From positions 1 through 52,712 of the forward strand of contig JAKAED010000006.1 of assembly GCA_021820105.1 (NCBI GenBank): a stretch of DNA of 52,712 nucleotides, read 5' to 3'. This DNA is from Actinomycetes bacterium. Its GTDB lineage: Bacteria; Actinomycetota; Thermoleophilia; Solirubrobacterales; Solirubrobacteraceae. Positions 39,181-49,364 of this stretch are shown here, piece after piece. The notes beneath the pieces are model-generated. The model was not told the DNA's origin, ran no database searches, and saw only the letters and a program-made list of their open reading frames with translations. The position numbers and the translations under genes are program-made. The stretch's first letter is position 1; every line of letters begins with the position of its first letter.

Positions 39181-41725
39181 AGCGCCGCCAGGACGTTCAG
39201 CTTCCCGGCACGGCGGGCGGGCCAGATCGCCGCAATGAGCCCGGTGATGACCGCGAGGAACACGAAGACGACCAGTGTCCCCACCGGAACGGTGAAAGTT
39301 CCGAAGTTGATCGTCGCCCCGATCAGCGCGGCCAGCAGCACCCCGAGCGGGATGCCGAAGGTGGCACCGAGCAGAGCGGTGATGACGCTCTCATGGCGGA
39401 TCATGCGCCGGACCTGCCGGCGGCTCATGCCGATCGCGCGGAGCATGCCGATCTCGCGAGTGCGCTCGAAGACCGTCAAGACGAGCGTGTTGACGATCCC
39501 GAACAGGCTGACAACGACTGACAGCGACAGCAGCACGTACAACAGGTTGAGCAGTGACGTGAGCCCCTGCAGCTGGTTGTTGATGAACTGCGTCTTGTCC
39601 TGCACCTTCGCGTCCGGGAAGCCGGCGAGCGCGGCAGTCAGCCGCGCAGAGTTGGCCGCCGTGACGCCGCCACTCATGTTTACGAACGTGAACAGGTTCT
39701 GAGGGTTCTGGTAAGCGCGATCAAAGGTGGCCTCAGAGATTGAGATGTCGCCGTAGGGCGATGCCCCCTTGGGCGGATTGGTGATTCCGATCAGCTTGAG
39801 CTGCAGGTGGCTGCCTGAAGGAGTCTCGAGCGAAAGCGGTGAGCCAACGTGCAGGTGCTGAGCACGGGCGTACGCTTGGCTCACAAATGCTCCGTTTGAG
39901 CCGAGTTGCGCCGGGATCTGAGGCCCGCCGTGCGCCCAGTCCACACGGATCGCCCGGCTCGCGTTCGGAGGCACCCCGGTGACGTTCACGTTCGAGCCAA
40001 ACGCCCGCCCCGCACCCGCACGGACGCCGACGACCGCGGTCACTCCTGGGATCCGCGCGGCCCGCTGTTCGGACGCAAGGCTGATGGGTGAGAAGTTGTT
40101 GGCGGCGGTGATCGCGTAGTTGGCGATGAAGGCACTGTTCACGCTGCTTTCAAACCCGCTCCGCAGACCCGCAGCAAGCACGCTGACAAGCGTCACCAGG
40201 GCAAGCCCGATCATCAAGGCGGACGCTGTGGACGCGGTCCGCGCCGGGTTACGGGCAGAGTTTCCCTGGGCCAGCTGACCCGGGGCTCCACCAACGCGGG
40301 TGGCGGGCCAGCCGAGCAAGCGCGCGAGCGGTGGCACGAGCTGCGGGGCGAGCATCGCGACACCGATGAATAGCGCGAGCGCTCCGGCCCCGACCCCGAG
40401 CAACCGCAGCCCGGTGGAAAGAGTCGAGACGAACAGCCCGATCAGCATCAGGGCAATCGCCCCGAGGATCGTCCCGAGCGCGGCTTGAGTGCCATACCGC
40501 GACCACCGGGAGGGCGGCAAAAGCGAGCCTTCCCGCACCAGTGAGATCGGAGCGACGCGCGTGGCCCTCAGCGCCGGTCGGAGCGCGGCGATCAGAGTGA
40601 TCACGATCCCAACCGCGAGCGCAACGATGACGGTGCGCGTCTTGAACACGGTCGCGGTCTGAGGCAGGTCGATCCCGAACGACGCAAGCAGCGAGTTGAG
40701 TCCCTTGGCCAGCAGTAATCCGAGCGCCAAGCCAATTACGGAGGCCAGCGCTCCGATCAGCAGCGCCTCCAGCAGCACCGAGCCGAGGACCTGCCTTCGC
40801 GAGGCTCCGAGGGTCCGCAGGATTGCCAGCTCACGGGTGCGCTGCGCGACGGTGATGGAGAGCGTGTTGGCGATCACGAAACTGCCGACGAAAAGGGCGA
40901 TGCCACCAAACGCCAGCAGGAAGTCCTGAAAGATATTGAGGAATCCGCTGGTGTCCTTGGTCGCCTGGCGAGCCTGAGCGCGGCCGGACCGGACCTGAGC
41001 ACTGGGGCCGAGCAGCGGCCTGATCGCCTGCACCAGCCGGTTGCTCGTGTAGCCGTGGCGAGCGGCGACGCTGATCTGGTCGTACCTCCCGACCTTGTCA
41101 AACAGCCGCTGCGCCTCGGGCAGCGTGAAGATCGTCATGGTCGCACCACCGAGCGATGAGACGCCCCCGATCTCAACCGTGCCGACGATCTGAAACCGCC
41201 TGACCGGTCCGCGGGCAACGACGCCGATCCGCTGACCGACCCGAAAGCCGTACTTGCGGGCTGTCGAGGCGTCGATGTCGATCTGGTCAGCCTCGCGCGG
41301 GAACCTCCCACTGGCCAGCGTCAAGGGACTGAACCGCCGACCGGACGGCGCGTAACTGAACGCCAGCCCAGGCGCGCCGCCGCTGGAGATCACCTTGCCG
41401 TCGCGACCGACCAGCTGCGCGGTGTCCGAGATGCTCCCTGACGCGCTCGCCACCTCCGGCAGCGCCCGCACTCTGCCCAACAGCGACGCCGGCAGCGATG
41501 GGGGTGACTGGGCGTTGCCGTTCGAGCTGCGCGAGATCGCGCTCCTGCCGCTGATCACCGCGTCGGTGTTCTGGTAGACCGCCGTGAAGACCGTTGAGAA
41601 GGCCGCTTTGATCGTGTCCGTGAGCACGAATGTGCCGCTCACCATCGCGACACCGAGGACGATCGCGAACGCGGTCAGACCCGCGCGGAGCTTGCGCCCG
41701 AGCAGACCGCGCAGAGCGACGCGCG

Positions 41726-41729
<4 letters not shown>
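39168..41729 (-). CDS. ABC transporter permease, FtsX/MacB-type
   Basis: 853-aa permease. TM1 at about 13-35, then a large extracytoplasmic domain (about 40-265), TM helices at about 270-380 with LAILRTLGASRRQVLGSVL (FtsX motif), a middle TM pair, a second outer domain, and a C-terminal FtsX block with REIGMLRAIGMSRRQVRRMI. Duplicated FtsX halves fit exporters of lipoproteins, antibiotics or peptides. GTG start overlaps the ATPase stop (GTGA), so the two form one transporter. The substrate is unknown. Confidence 0.9.
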
Positions 41730-42493
<764 letters not shown>

Positions 42494-42573
42494 CGAGCGG
42501 TGTATACCACACACCGCTGTGGTCGCCAACGGGATGATTCGCGCCCGGGAGAGGTGGGTAAGCGTGGCCGCAG
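42494..42573. promoter_or_regulatory. Divergent promoter region with overlapping inverted repeats
   Basis: 80 bp between the ABC ATPase and formate dehydrogenase starts. AGCGGTGT (42496-42503) pairs perfectly with ACACCGCT (42511-42518), and ACCAC (42506-42510) pairs with GTGGT (42519-42523) as an overlapping alternative. An operator for one or both units is plausible; a switch between two hairpins is also possible. Confidence 0.45.
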
Positions 42574-45500
42574 ATGGATCTACGTGACCTTGTGGAGAAC
42601 CTACCGCTGGCCCGGCAGCTGCGAGGCGACACGCTCGCGCTGGGTCCCGCAGCGCAGTCAGGCCCAACAGCCTCCCTGCGGCCGCGGACCGCGACAGCGG
42701 ACCGGGTGGCCAAGTCGGTGTGCCCGTACTGTGCCGTCGGCTGCGGGCAGCGCGTGTACGTCAAGGACGAGCGGGTGATCCAGATCGAGGGTGACCCCGA
42801 TAGTCCGATCTCCCGCGGGCGGCTCTGCCCAAAGGGCTCAGCCTCCCTGCAGTACGTCCACAGCCCGATGCGGGAGTACGGCGTTCTGTATCGCCGTCCG
42901 CACGGAACCGATTGGGAGCCGCTGTCGCTCGAGCAGGCGATGGACATGATCGCCGACCGCGTCATTGACACGCGTGCGCGCACCTTTGTGGGGCCGGATC
43001 CTGATGAGCCGGAGCGCAAACTCAACCGCACGCTCGGCTTTGGCCACCTGGGCGGCGCGACACTTGACAACGAGGAGAACTACCTGATCAAGAAGGGGTT
43101 CTCAGCGCTTGGCGCCATCCAGATCGAAAACCAGGCCCGCATATGACACAGCTCCACGGTCCCCAGTCTGGGGACCTCGTTCGGGCGCGGCGGCGCCACC
43201 ACCTTCCAGCAGGATCTGCAGAACGCTGACTGCATCGTCATCCAGGGCTCCAACATGGCGGAGTGCCACCCGGTCGGCTTCCAGTGGGTGATGGAGGCGA
43301 AGCTGCGGGGCGCCAAGATCATCCACGTCGACCCGCGGTTCACCCGAACAAGCGCAGTGGCGGACCTGCACGTGCCGCTGCGAGCCGGGACAGACATCGC
43401 CTTCCTCGGCGGGATCGTCAACTACATCATCGAGCACCGCCGCTGGTTCGATGAGTACGTCCGCCGCTACACCAACGCCGAGGTGATCATCGACGAGCGC
43501 TACGCCGACACCGAGGACCTGGATGGCTTCTTCTCCGGCTGGAATCCGGAGTCCCGCTCCTACGATCCCACATCCTGGCAGTACGACGGCATGGAGACCT
43601 TCTCCGCCGGTGGCCAGCGGGAGGAGGGAGCGATCCTCGGCGAGGCCGCGCATTACGCGCAGGGCGGGCAGCTGCAGGGCGGCGAGCCGCCGAACATCGA
43701 CCCGACCCTGGAGCACCCACGCTGCGTATTTCAACTGCTCAAACGCCATTACGCGCGCTACACGCCGGAGGCTGTGGAGGAGATCACCGGAGTGCCACGG
43801 GAGGTCTTCATCGAGGTGGCCGAGAGTCTCTGCGATAACTCGGGCCGAGAGCGCACCTCCGCCTTCTGCTATGCGGTGGGGTGGACACAGCACAGCGTCG
43901 GCGTGCAGTACATCCGCACCGCCGCGATCGTGCAGTTGCTGCTGGGCAACATCGGGCGGCCGGGTGGCGGGATTCTGGCGCTCCGCGGGCACACGTCGAT
44001 CCAGGGTTCGACGGACATCCCCACGCTCTACAACATCCTGCCCGGCTACATCCCGATGCCGCACTCACACAGCCACCAGAACCTGGCCGAGTTCATAGAC
44101 AACAACTCTGCCGCCACCGGCTACTGGGGCCACATGGATGCCTATATGACGAGCCTGCTGAAGGCCTGGTGGGGTGACACGGCGACAGCTCAGAACGACT
44201 ACTGCTTTGACTACATGCCGCGAATCACCGGTGATCACTCCGTCTACCAGCAGATCCTGAAGATGCGTGACGGCGAGGTCGAGGGTTTCTTCGTGATGGG
44301 CGAGAACCCGGCCGTGGGCTCCGCAAACTCAAAGCTGCACAGGCTGGCGATGGCCGAACTGAAATGGCTGGTGGTGCGTGACACCAGCATCACCGAGAGC
44401 GCCTCGTTCTGGAAGGACGGTCCGGAGATCGAGACCGGGGAGCTGCGCGCCCAGGACATCGAGACCGAGATCTTCTTCCTGCCGGCCGCATCGCACGTGG
44501 AGAAGGCCGGCAGCTTCACCAACACCCAGCGCCTGCTGCAGTGGCGTGAGCAGGCGGTAGAGCCACCGGGTGACTGCCGCTCTGAGCTGTGGTTCATGTA
44601 CCACCTGATCAGACGGATACGCGAGAAGCTCGCAGAGTCCACCGAGGCGAGAGATCGACCGATCCTCGACCTCACGTGGAACTACCCGACCCAGGGGCCG
44701 CACGACGATCCGGATCCGGAGTCTGTCGTTGCCGAGATCAACGGCTGGGACGCGGACGGGAAACCACTCTCCGCATACACGCAACTGAAGGCCGATGGCT
44801 CCACCGCATGCGGCTGCTGGATCTACTGCGGCTGGTACGCGGACGGAGTCAACCAGGCGGCAAGGCGCAAGCCGGGCTCGGAGCAGAGCTGGGTGGCCCC
44901 GGAGTGGGGTTGGGCGTGGCCGGCGAACAGACGCATCCTCTACAACCGTGCCTCGGCGGACCCCGATGGCAACCCCTGGTCTGAGCGCAAACGCTACGTC
45001 TGGTGGGACGCCGAACAGGGCAAATGGACGGGCCACGACGTCCCCGATTTCAAACCTGATACCTCACCGGACTACCGCCCTGCCGAGGGAGCCACCGCCG
45101 AGGATGCGATCCGCGGGGACAAGCCCTTCATCATGCAGGCTGACGGGCGTGGCTGGCTGTTCGTGCCCAGCGGGCTCACCGACGGACCGCTACCGACCCA
45201 CTTCGAGCCGCACGAATCACCGTTTCCCAACCCGCTCTACGGGCAGGCGGCAAACCCAGCGCGCCAACAGTTCCCGCGGCCGGACAACCCGTCGAATCCG
45301 ACCTTTGGCGAGCCGGGAACGGAGGTATTCCCTTACGTGATGACGACCTACCGGCTCACCGAGCACCACACGGCCGGCGGCATGTCCAGGGTCGTGCCAC
45401 ATCTGTCGGAGTTGCAGCCAGAGTTCTTCTGCGAGGTGAGCCCCGAACTGGCGGCGGAGCGGGGGCTGCAGCACGGCGGCTGGGCCACCATCGTGAGCTC

Positions 45501-45798
45501 GCGCAGCGCGATTGAGGCGCGTGTGCTGGTGACCGAGCGGATCCGCCCACTGCGGATCGGCAGCGATCCGGCTCGGACCGTCCATCAGGTCGGTCTGCCC
45601 TATCACTGGGGGACCAGGGGCCTGCGAACAGGCGACTCCGCCAACGACCTCTTCCCGCTGGTGCTTGACCCCAACGTACACATCCAGGAGGTCAAGGCGG
45701 CCACCTGTGACATCCGCCCGGGCCGGCGCCCGCGTGGAGCTCAGCTGCTGGAACTGGTGGACGACTACCGGCGCCGCATGCAGGGCGAGGCGGCCTGA
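42574..45798 (+). CDS. fdhA: Formate dehydrogenase catalytic subunit, selenocysteine-containing (TGA read-through)
   Basis: Molybdenum/tungsten-bisMGD formate dehydrogenase, 1074 aa with one Sec. N-terminal 4Fe-4S ligands C50, C53, C57 and C85 (CPYCAVGCGQ, RLCPKG). The frame meets a single TGA at 43144-43146 (residue 191), then continues in the same frame as HSSTVPSLGTSFGRGGATTF and GSNMAECHPVGFQWV, exactly the sequence that follows the active-site Sec/Cys in FdnG/FdhF. No Cys is present there, so U is needed. A SECIS-like hairpin follows. Unlike E. coli FdnG there is no twin-arginine signal. Neighbours encode the Fe-S and membrane subunits. It oxidises formate to CO2. Without recoding it would look like two genes. 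Confidence 0.92.
43144..43176 (+). promoter_or_regulatory. Selenocysteine TGA codon with bacterial SECIS-like hairpin
   Basis: TGA at 43144-43146 is followed by 11 nt and then a perfect 7-bp stem, GGTCCCC (43158-43164) with GGGGACC (43170-43176), closing the loop AGTCT. In E. coli fdhF the minimal SECIS hairpin also begins 11 nt after UGA with GGU and has GU in the loop. The element is wholly within coding sequence, as expected for bacteria. SelB would bind it; selA, selB, selC and selD are not in the window. Confidence 0.85.
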
Positions 45799-45799
45799 G

Positions 45800-46702
45800 A
45801 TGCAGCTGACGCTTCATCGCAGCGCCGCGCCGTATCCACCGGAGCGGCAGCGACCACGGGTCGGCTTCTTCACCGATACGTCGATCTGCATCGGCTGCAA
45901 GGCATGTGAGGTGGCCTGCAAGGAGTGGAACAACGTCCCGGCGGATGATTGCGGCTTCAGCGGCGACTCCTATGACAACACGCTGGCACTTGGGGCCGAT
46001 ACGTGGCGCCATGTCGCCTTCATCGAGCAGCGTCGGCCACTGGGCCTCCGTGAAGAGCCCGGGACATCGCTGGTGCAGGAGGCCGCAGCTGGGCAGCTGG
46101 GGGCCGACGGGGAGCTACCGGTGCATGAGGACGCCGGCTTCCGGTGGCTGATGAGCTCAGACGTGTGCAAACACTGCACCGAGGCAGCCTGCCTGGAGGT
46201 CTGCCCCACCGGGTCCCTGTTCCGCACGGAGTTCGGTACGGTCGTTGTTCAGGAGGATGTGTGCAACGGTTGCGGCTACTGCATCCCGGCATGTCCATTT
46301 GGGGTCATCGACCAGCGCAAGGATGACGGTCGTGCCTGGAAGTGCACGCTCTGTTACGACCGGCTGCGGGATGACATGGAACCCGCGTGCGCGCAGGCCT
46401 GTCCCACAAAGTCGATCCAATTCGGCGAGCTGGAGGAACTGCGCGCTCGAGCCGAACGGCGGGTCGAACAACTGCGGGGCGCCGGGGAGCCCGGAGCGCA
46501 GCTTTATGGGGCCGACCCCCAAAACGGGGTCGGCGGAACCGGAGCGTTCTTCCTGCTGCTCGACGAACCTGAGACGTACGGCCTGCCGCCCGATCCTGTC
46601 GACACAACCCGCGACCTGACCGAGATCTGGCAGACGGCGGCCCTGGCTGGAGCCATGCTGGTCGCGGGATCGGTCCTCGCGCTGATCGGGAGCCGCAGAT
46701 GA
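45800..46702 (+). CDS. fdhB: Formate dehydrogenase iron-sulfur (beta) subunit
   Basis: 300-aa electron-transfer subunit. Four 4Fe-4S cysteine groups are visible: CIGCKACEVACKEWN; CKHCTEAACLEVCP; CNGCGYCIPACPFG; and CTLCYDRLRDDMEPACAQACP. The order is that of FdnH/FdhB. A C-terminal TM helix (TAALAGAMLVAGSVLALIG) anchors it to the membrane. ATG at 45800 lies 1 bp after the catalytic subunit stop, and its own stop overlaps the next gene. A 9-bp hairpin is embedded at 46511-46534. Confidence 0.92.
   Translation: MQLTLHRSAAPYPPERQRPRVGFFTDTSICIGCKACEVACKEWNNVPADDCGFSGDSYDNTLALGADTWRHVAFIEQRRPLGLREEPGTSLVQEAAAGQLGADGELPVHEDAGFRWLMSSDVCKHCTEAACLEVCPTGSLFRTEFGTVVVQEDVCNGCGYCIPACPFGVIDQRKDDGRAWKCTLCYDRLRDDMEPACAQACPTKSIQFGELEELRARAERRVEQLRGAGEPGAQLYGADPQNGVGGTGAFFLLLDEPETYGLPPDPVDTTRDLTEIWQTAALAGAMLVAGSVLALIGSRR
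46511..46534. repeat. 9-bp inverted repeat inside the formate dehydrogenase beta gene
   Basis: GCCGACCCC (46511-46519) and GGGGTCGGC (46526-46534) pair perfectly, with a 6-nt loop. It encodes ADPQNGVG in a linker region after the last Fe-S motif. It could slow ribosomes before the membrane helix, or be chance in GC-rich coding sequence. Confidence 0.6.
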
Positions 46703-47670
46703 CCGAGGTACGTCGTGGACCGGGACAGGTCGGCGCCTCACCCACCGGCGCCGGCAAAGGCGGCAGGGGAGAACGCCGTATGGTCGAGCCAGATCGACCG
46801 CGCTCCTACTACGGTCGTTCCGTCATCAAGGAGCCGGTCTGGAGCTGGGAGATTCCGACCTACTTCTTTGTCGGGGGTCTGTCGGGTGGCTCCGCCGTGC
46901 TGGCCCTGCTGGCCGATGTGTCCGGTCGGCCTGAGGTGGCCCGCCGCGCATGGCCGGTCTCGCTCGCATCAGCGGCCGTCAGTCCGGCTCTGCTGATTTC
47001 CGACCTGGGACGGCCCGAGCGGTTCTACAACATGCTGCGCGTGGCCAAGGCGACCTCGCCGATGAGCACCGGGACCTGGATTCTCACCGGGCTCAGCGGC
47101 AGCAACGTGGTTGCCACCGCAAACTCGCTGTTCGGCTGGTTTCCGCGGCTGGGGCCGTTCTCAAAGCTCTCGGCAGCGCTGCTCGGCCCACTGCTCAGTA
47201 CCTACACCGCCGTGCTGATCGCCGACACGGCGGTGCCGGTCTGGCATGAGGCCAGACGCGAGCTGCCATTCGTCTTTGCAGCCAGCTCGGCCGCAAGTGC
47301 CGGCGCCGCAGCTGCCCTGCTCTCACCGCGGTCTCAAGCCGGTCTGGGCCGGCGCCTGGCGATCCTGGGCGCCGCCGGCGAGACCGCGGCGAGCCGGCTC
47401 ATGGAGCGCCGGCTCGGGACACTCGCAGCGCCTTACAGAACGGGCACCGCGGGGCGGCTCTCAAAGCTTGCAACCGGCATGACCATTGCCGGCGCGGGAA
47501 TTCTCGCCGTCGCCGGTCGGCGGCGACCCGCCGGCCGGGTCGGCGGCAGCCTGCTCGTGCTCGCGGGCGCCGCCACTGAGCGGTGGTCGATCTTCAAGGC
47601 CGGCTTCCAGTCAGCACGGGACCCGCAGCAGACCGTCGGACCGCAGCGCGAGCGGCTGGCGAACAGCTGA
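46699..47670 (+). CDS. NrfD/PsrC-type membrane subunit of formate dehydrogenase
   Basis: 323-aa protein. A Gly/Arg-rich N-terminus (about 1-40) leads to the NrfD signature EIPTYFFVGGLSGGSAVL and SDLGRPERFYNMLRV, with several TM helices up to about 300. It lacks the b-haem ligands of FdnI-type gamma subunits as far as I can see, so quinone reduction would follow the NrfD/PsrC mode. The start (ATG 46699) overlaps the beta-subunit stop by 4 bp. It completes a membrane formate dehydrogenase. Confidence 0.88.
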   Translation: MTEVRRGPGQVGASPTGAGKGGRGERRMVEPDRPRSYYGRSVIKEPVWSWEIPTYFFVGGLSGGSAVLALLADVSGRPEVARRAWPVSLASAAVSPALLISDLGRPERFYNMLRVAKATSPMSTGTWILTGLSGSNVVATANSLFGWFPRLGPFSKLSAALLGPLLSTYTAVLIADTAVPVWHEARRELPFVFAASSAASAGAAAALLSPRSQAGLGRRLAILGAAGETAASRLMERRLGTLAAPYRTGTAGRLSKLATGMTIAGAGILAVAGRRRPAGRVGGSLLVLAGAATERWSIFKAGFQSARDPQQTVGPQRERLANS

Positions 47671-47730
47671 ACGCAAGCCGGATGCGTGCCGAACTGGTGC
47701 GCTGCATGCAGGGTGCGATAGCTTGCGCCT

Positions 47731-48654
47731 ATGACCACGCACCCGACGCCGAGCGAGCGGGCCCGCGAACTCGTACGTGGCGGCTACGACATGCATGTCC
47801 ACATCGATCCCGACTTTGTGGCGCGGATCATCGATGATGTCGGGCTGGCACACCGCTGTCTCGAGCTGGGCATCGCCGGCTTTCAGATGAAGTCGCACTA
47901 CTGCTCAACTGCTGAGCGGGCACGAACCGTAAACGCAGCCGTGCCCGGTGTGCACGCAATCGGCGCGATCGTGCTCAACCAAGCCGTTGGTGGAATGAAC
48001 CCGCTGGCGGTGGAGATCGCCGCGCGGGAGGGCGCCAGGACCGTTTGGATGCCGACCGTCAACTCGACCTGCGAGATGGAGGAGGTCCACAGCTTCGCTC
48101 CAGGCGCGCCCATGCCGGTGTGGATGAAGTTCGAGGTCTCGTTGCGCGAGGCCGGGGTGCAGGCTGAGCCGGTGGCGGTTCTGGGCCCCGACGGGAAGCT
48201 GCTGCCGGCGGTGCTGAAGGTCCTGGAGGTGGCAGCTCGCCACCAGCTTGTACTGGCGACAGGCCACCTTGCCCGGCACGAGATATTTGCCGTTGTGGAT
48301 GGCGCGCGCGCGGCCGGAATTCGCGACGTGGTGGTGACCCATCCCGAGTTCCCCTCTCAGAACCTGACTCTCCATGAGCAGGCTGAATTGGCCGAGAGAG
48401 GAGCGTTGCTCGAGCGATGCTTCACCACGCCCTACACGGGCAAGGCGAGCTGGCAGCACGTGTTTGAAGGTGTGCGAGCCAGCGGAGTCGAGAACAACGT
48501 TCTCTCGACGGACCTCGGCCAGGTGTTCAATCCACCAGTGGAGGACGGGCTGGCGCTGTTCATCGATCGGTTTCTGGAAGCCGGCTTCAGTGAGGAGGAG
48601 GTCCACATGATGGCGGTTGAGAACACGCGCAGGCTCGCGGGAGTGACCCAATGA
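47731..48654 (+). CDS. DUF6282-like metal-dependent hydrolase-type protein
   Basis: 307-aa protein of the DUF6282 type (amidohydrolase-like TIM barrel). The N-terminal D20-x-H22-x-H24 (GYDMHVHIDPDF) is a metal site, with SHYCSTAERARTV, ATGHLARHE and VVVTHPEFPSQNLTL giving further His, and LSTDLGQVFNPPVEDGLALF a likely catalytic Asp. No Shine-Dalgarno is seen. It is the first gene of an operon: its stop overlaps the GalB-like start (ATGA). By context, it may hydrolyse a lactone or other ring-cleavage intermediate, as LigI does in the 4,5-cleavage pathway; this is inference. Confidence 0.7.
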   Translation: MTTHPTPSERARELVRGGYDMHVHIDPDFVARIIDDVGLAHRCLELGIAGFQMKSHYCSTAERARTVNAAVPGVHAIGAIVLNQAVGGMNPLAVEIAAREGARTVWMPTVNSTCEMEEVHSFAPGAPMPVWMKFEVSLREAGVQAEPVAVLGPDGKLLPAVLKVLEVAARHQLVLATGHLARHEIFAVVDGARAAGIRDVVVTHPEFPSQNLTLHEQAELAERGALLERCFTTPYTGKASWQHVFEGVRASGVENNVLSTDLGQVFNPPVEDGLALFIDRFLEAGFSEEEVHMMAVENTRRLAGVTQ

Positions 48655-49364
48655 GCCGGAGGATCCAGGTCATTGGAGCTCACTCAGCCGATTTTGTCTG
48701 GCGCGCCGGAGGGGCAATAGCCAAGACGGTTGAACTGGGTGGCAAGGCTGAGGTCGTGGCGATCTCATACGGCGAACGTGGCGAGTCAGGTGAGCTCTGG
48801 AAGGTGGAGGGCCAGACCATTGAGAACGTGAAGCGAATCCGCCACCAGGAGGCGGAGGCTGCAGCGGCCGAACTGGGGGCGACGTTCAGGGCGCTTGACC
48901 TGGGCGACTATCCGCTGCAGATCGGCGCACAGGAGCTGGCAGTGATCGCCGAGACCATCCGCGAGTTCGCACCCGACGTGCTCATCACCCACACCGACAC
49001 CGATCCGTTCAACCCTGACCATCCGGTTGCCTTCCATGCAGTCGACCGCGCGCGCTCGCTGGCCGCCGGTGCCGGCGTGCAGAGCGCGTTCAGGACGATC
49101 AGACCGCCGCAGCTGTTCCTGTTCGAGCCCCACCAGCCAGAGCTCTGCAACTTCGTGCCGACTACGTTCGTGGACATCACCTCAGTCTTTGAAAGGAAGC
49201 GTGCGGCAATGGCCCATATGCAGGCGCAGGCATATCTGCAGACCTACTACGCGCAGCGTGCCGAGCACCGGGCCAACCACGCGCGGCGCGCCAGCGGCAA
49301 CCAAGAAGTTCGTTATGCCGAAGCGTTCCAGCGCGTCATCCCGCAGGTGGTGACGGAGCTGTGA
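48651..49364 (+). CDS. PIG-L family hydratase, GalB-like (4-oxalomesaconate hydratase)
   Basis: 237-aa PIG-L superfamily protein. The usual AHPDDE motif is AHSADF (H11, D14), and VWRAGG, SYGERGESGELWK, DLGDYPLQ, FLFEPHQPELC and RYAEAFQRVIPQV follow. These are the marks I associate with GalB-type oxalomesaconate hydratases rather than deacetylases. H124 and H129 (NPDHPVAFH) supply further metal ligands. It adds water to oxalomesaconate to give 4-carboxy-4-hydroxy-2-oxoadipate. Start and stop overlap its neighbours (ATGA and GTGA), tying it to the aldolase and dioxygenase. Confidence 0.75.
   Translation: MSRRIQVIGAHSADFVWRAGGAIAKTVELGGKAEVVAISYGERGESGELWKVEGQTIENVKRIRHQEAEAAAAELGATFRALDLGDYPLQIGAQELAVIAETIREFAPDVLITHTDTDPFNPDHPVAFHAVDRARSLAAGAGVQSAFRTIRPPQLFLFEPHQPELCNFVPTTFVDITSVFERKRAAMAHMQAQAYLQTYYAQRAEHRANHARRASGNQEVRYAEAFQRVIPQVVTEL

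Noticed and set aside
43146-43255. Formate dehydrogenase as a frameshifted or disrupted pseudogene
   Set aside because: Both parts are in the same frame; the only interruption is a TGA at the Sec position, with a hairpin at the right distance, and the bridging sequence is well conserved.
48651-49364. PIG-L N-acetylglucosamine deacetylase
   Set aside because: The AHPDDE motif is changed to AHSADF, and GERGESGELWK and FEPHQPELC, plus the operon, point to a GalB-type hydratase.
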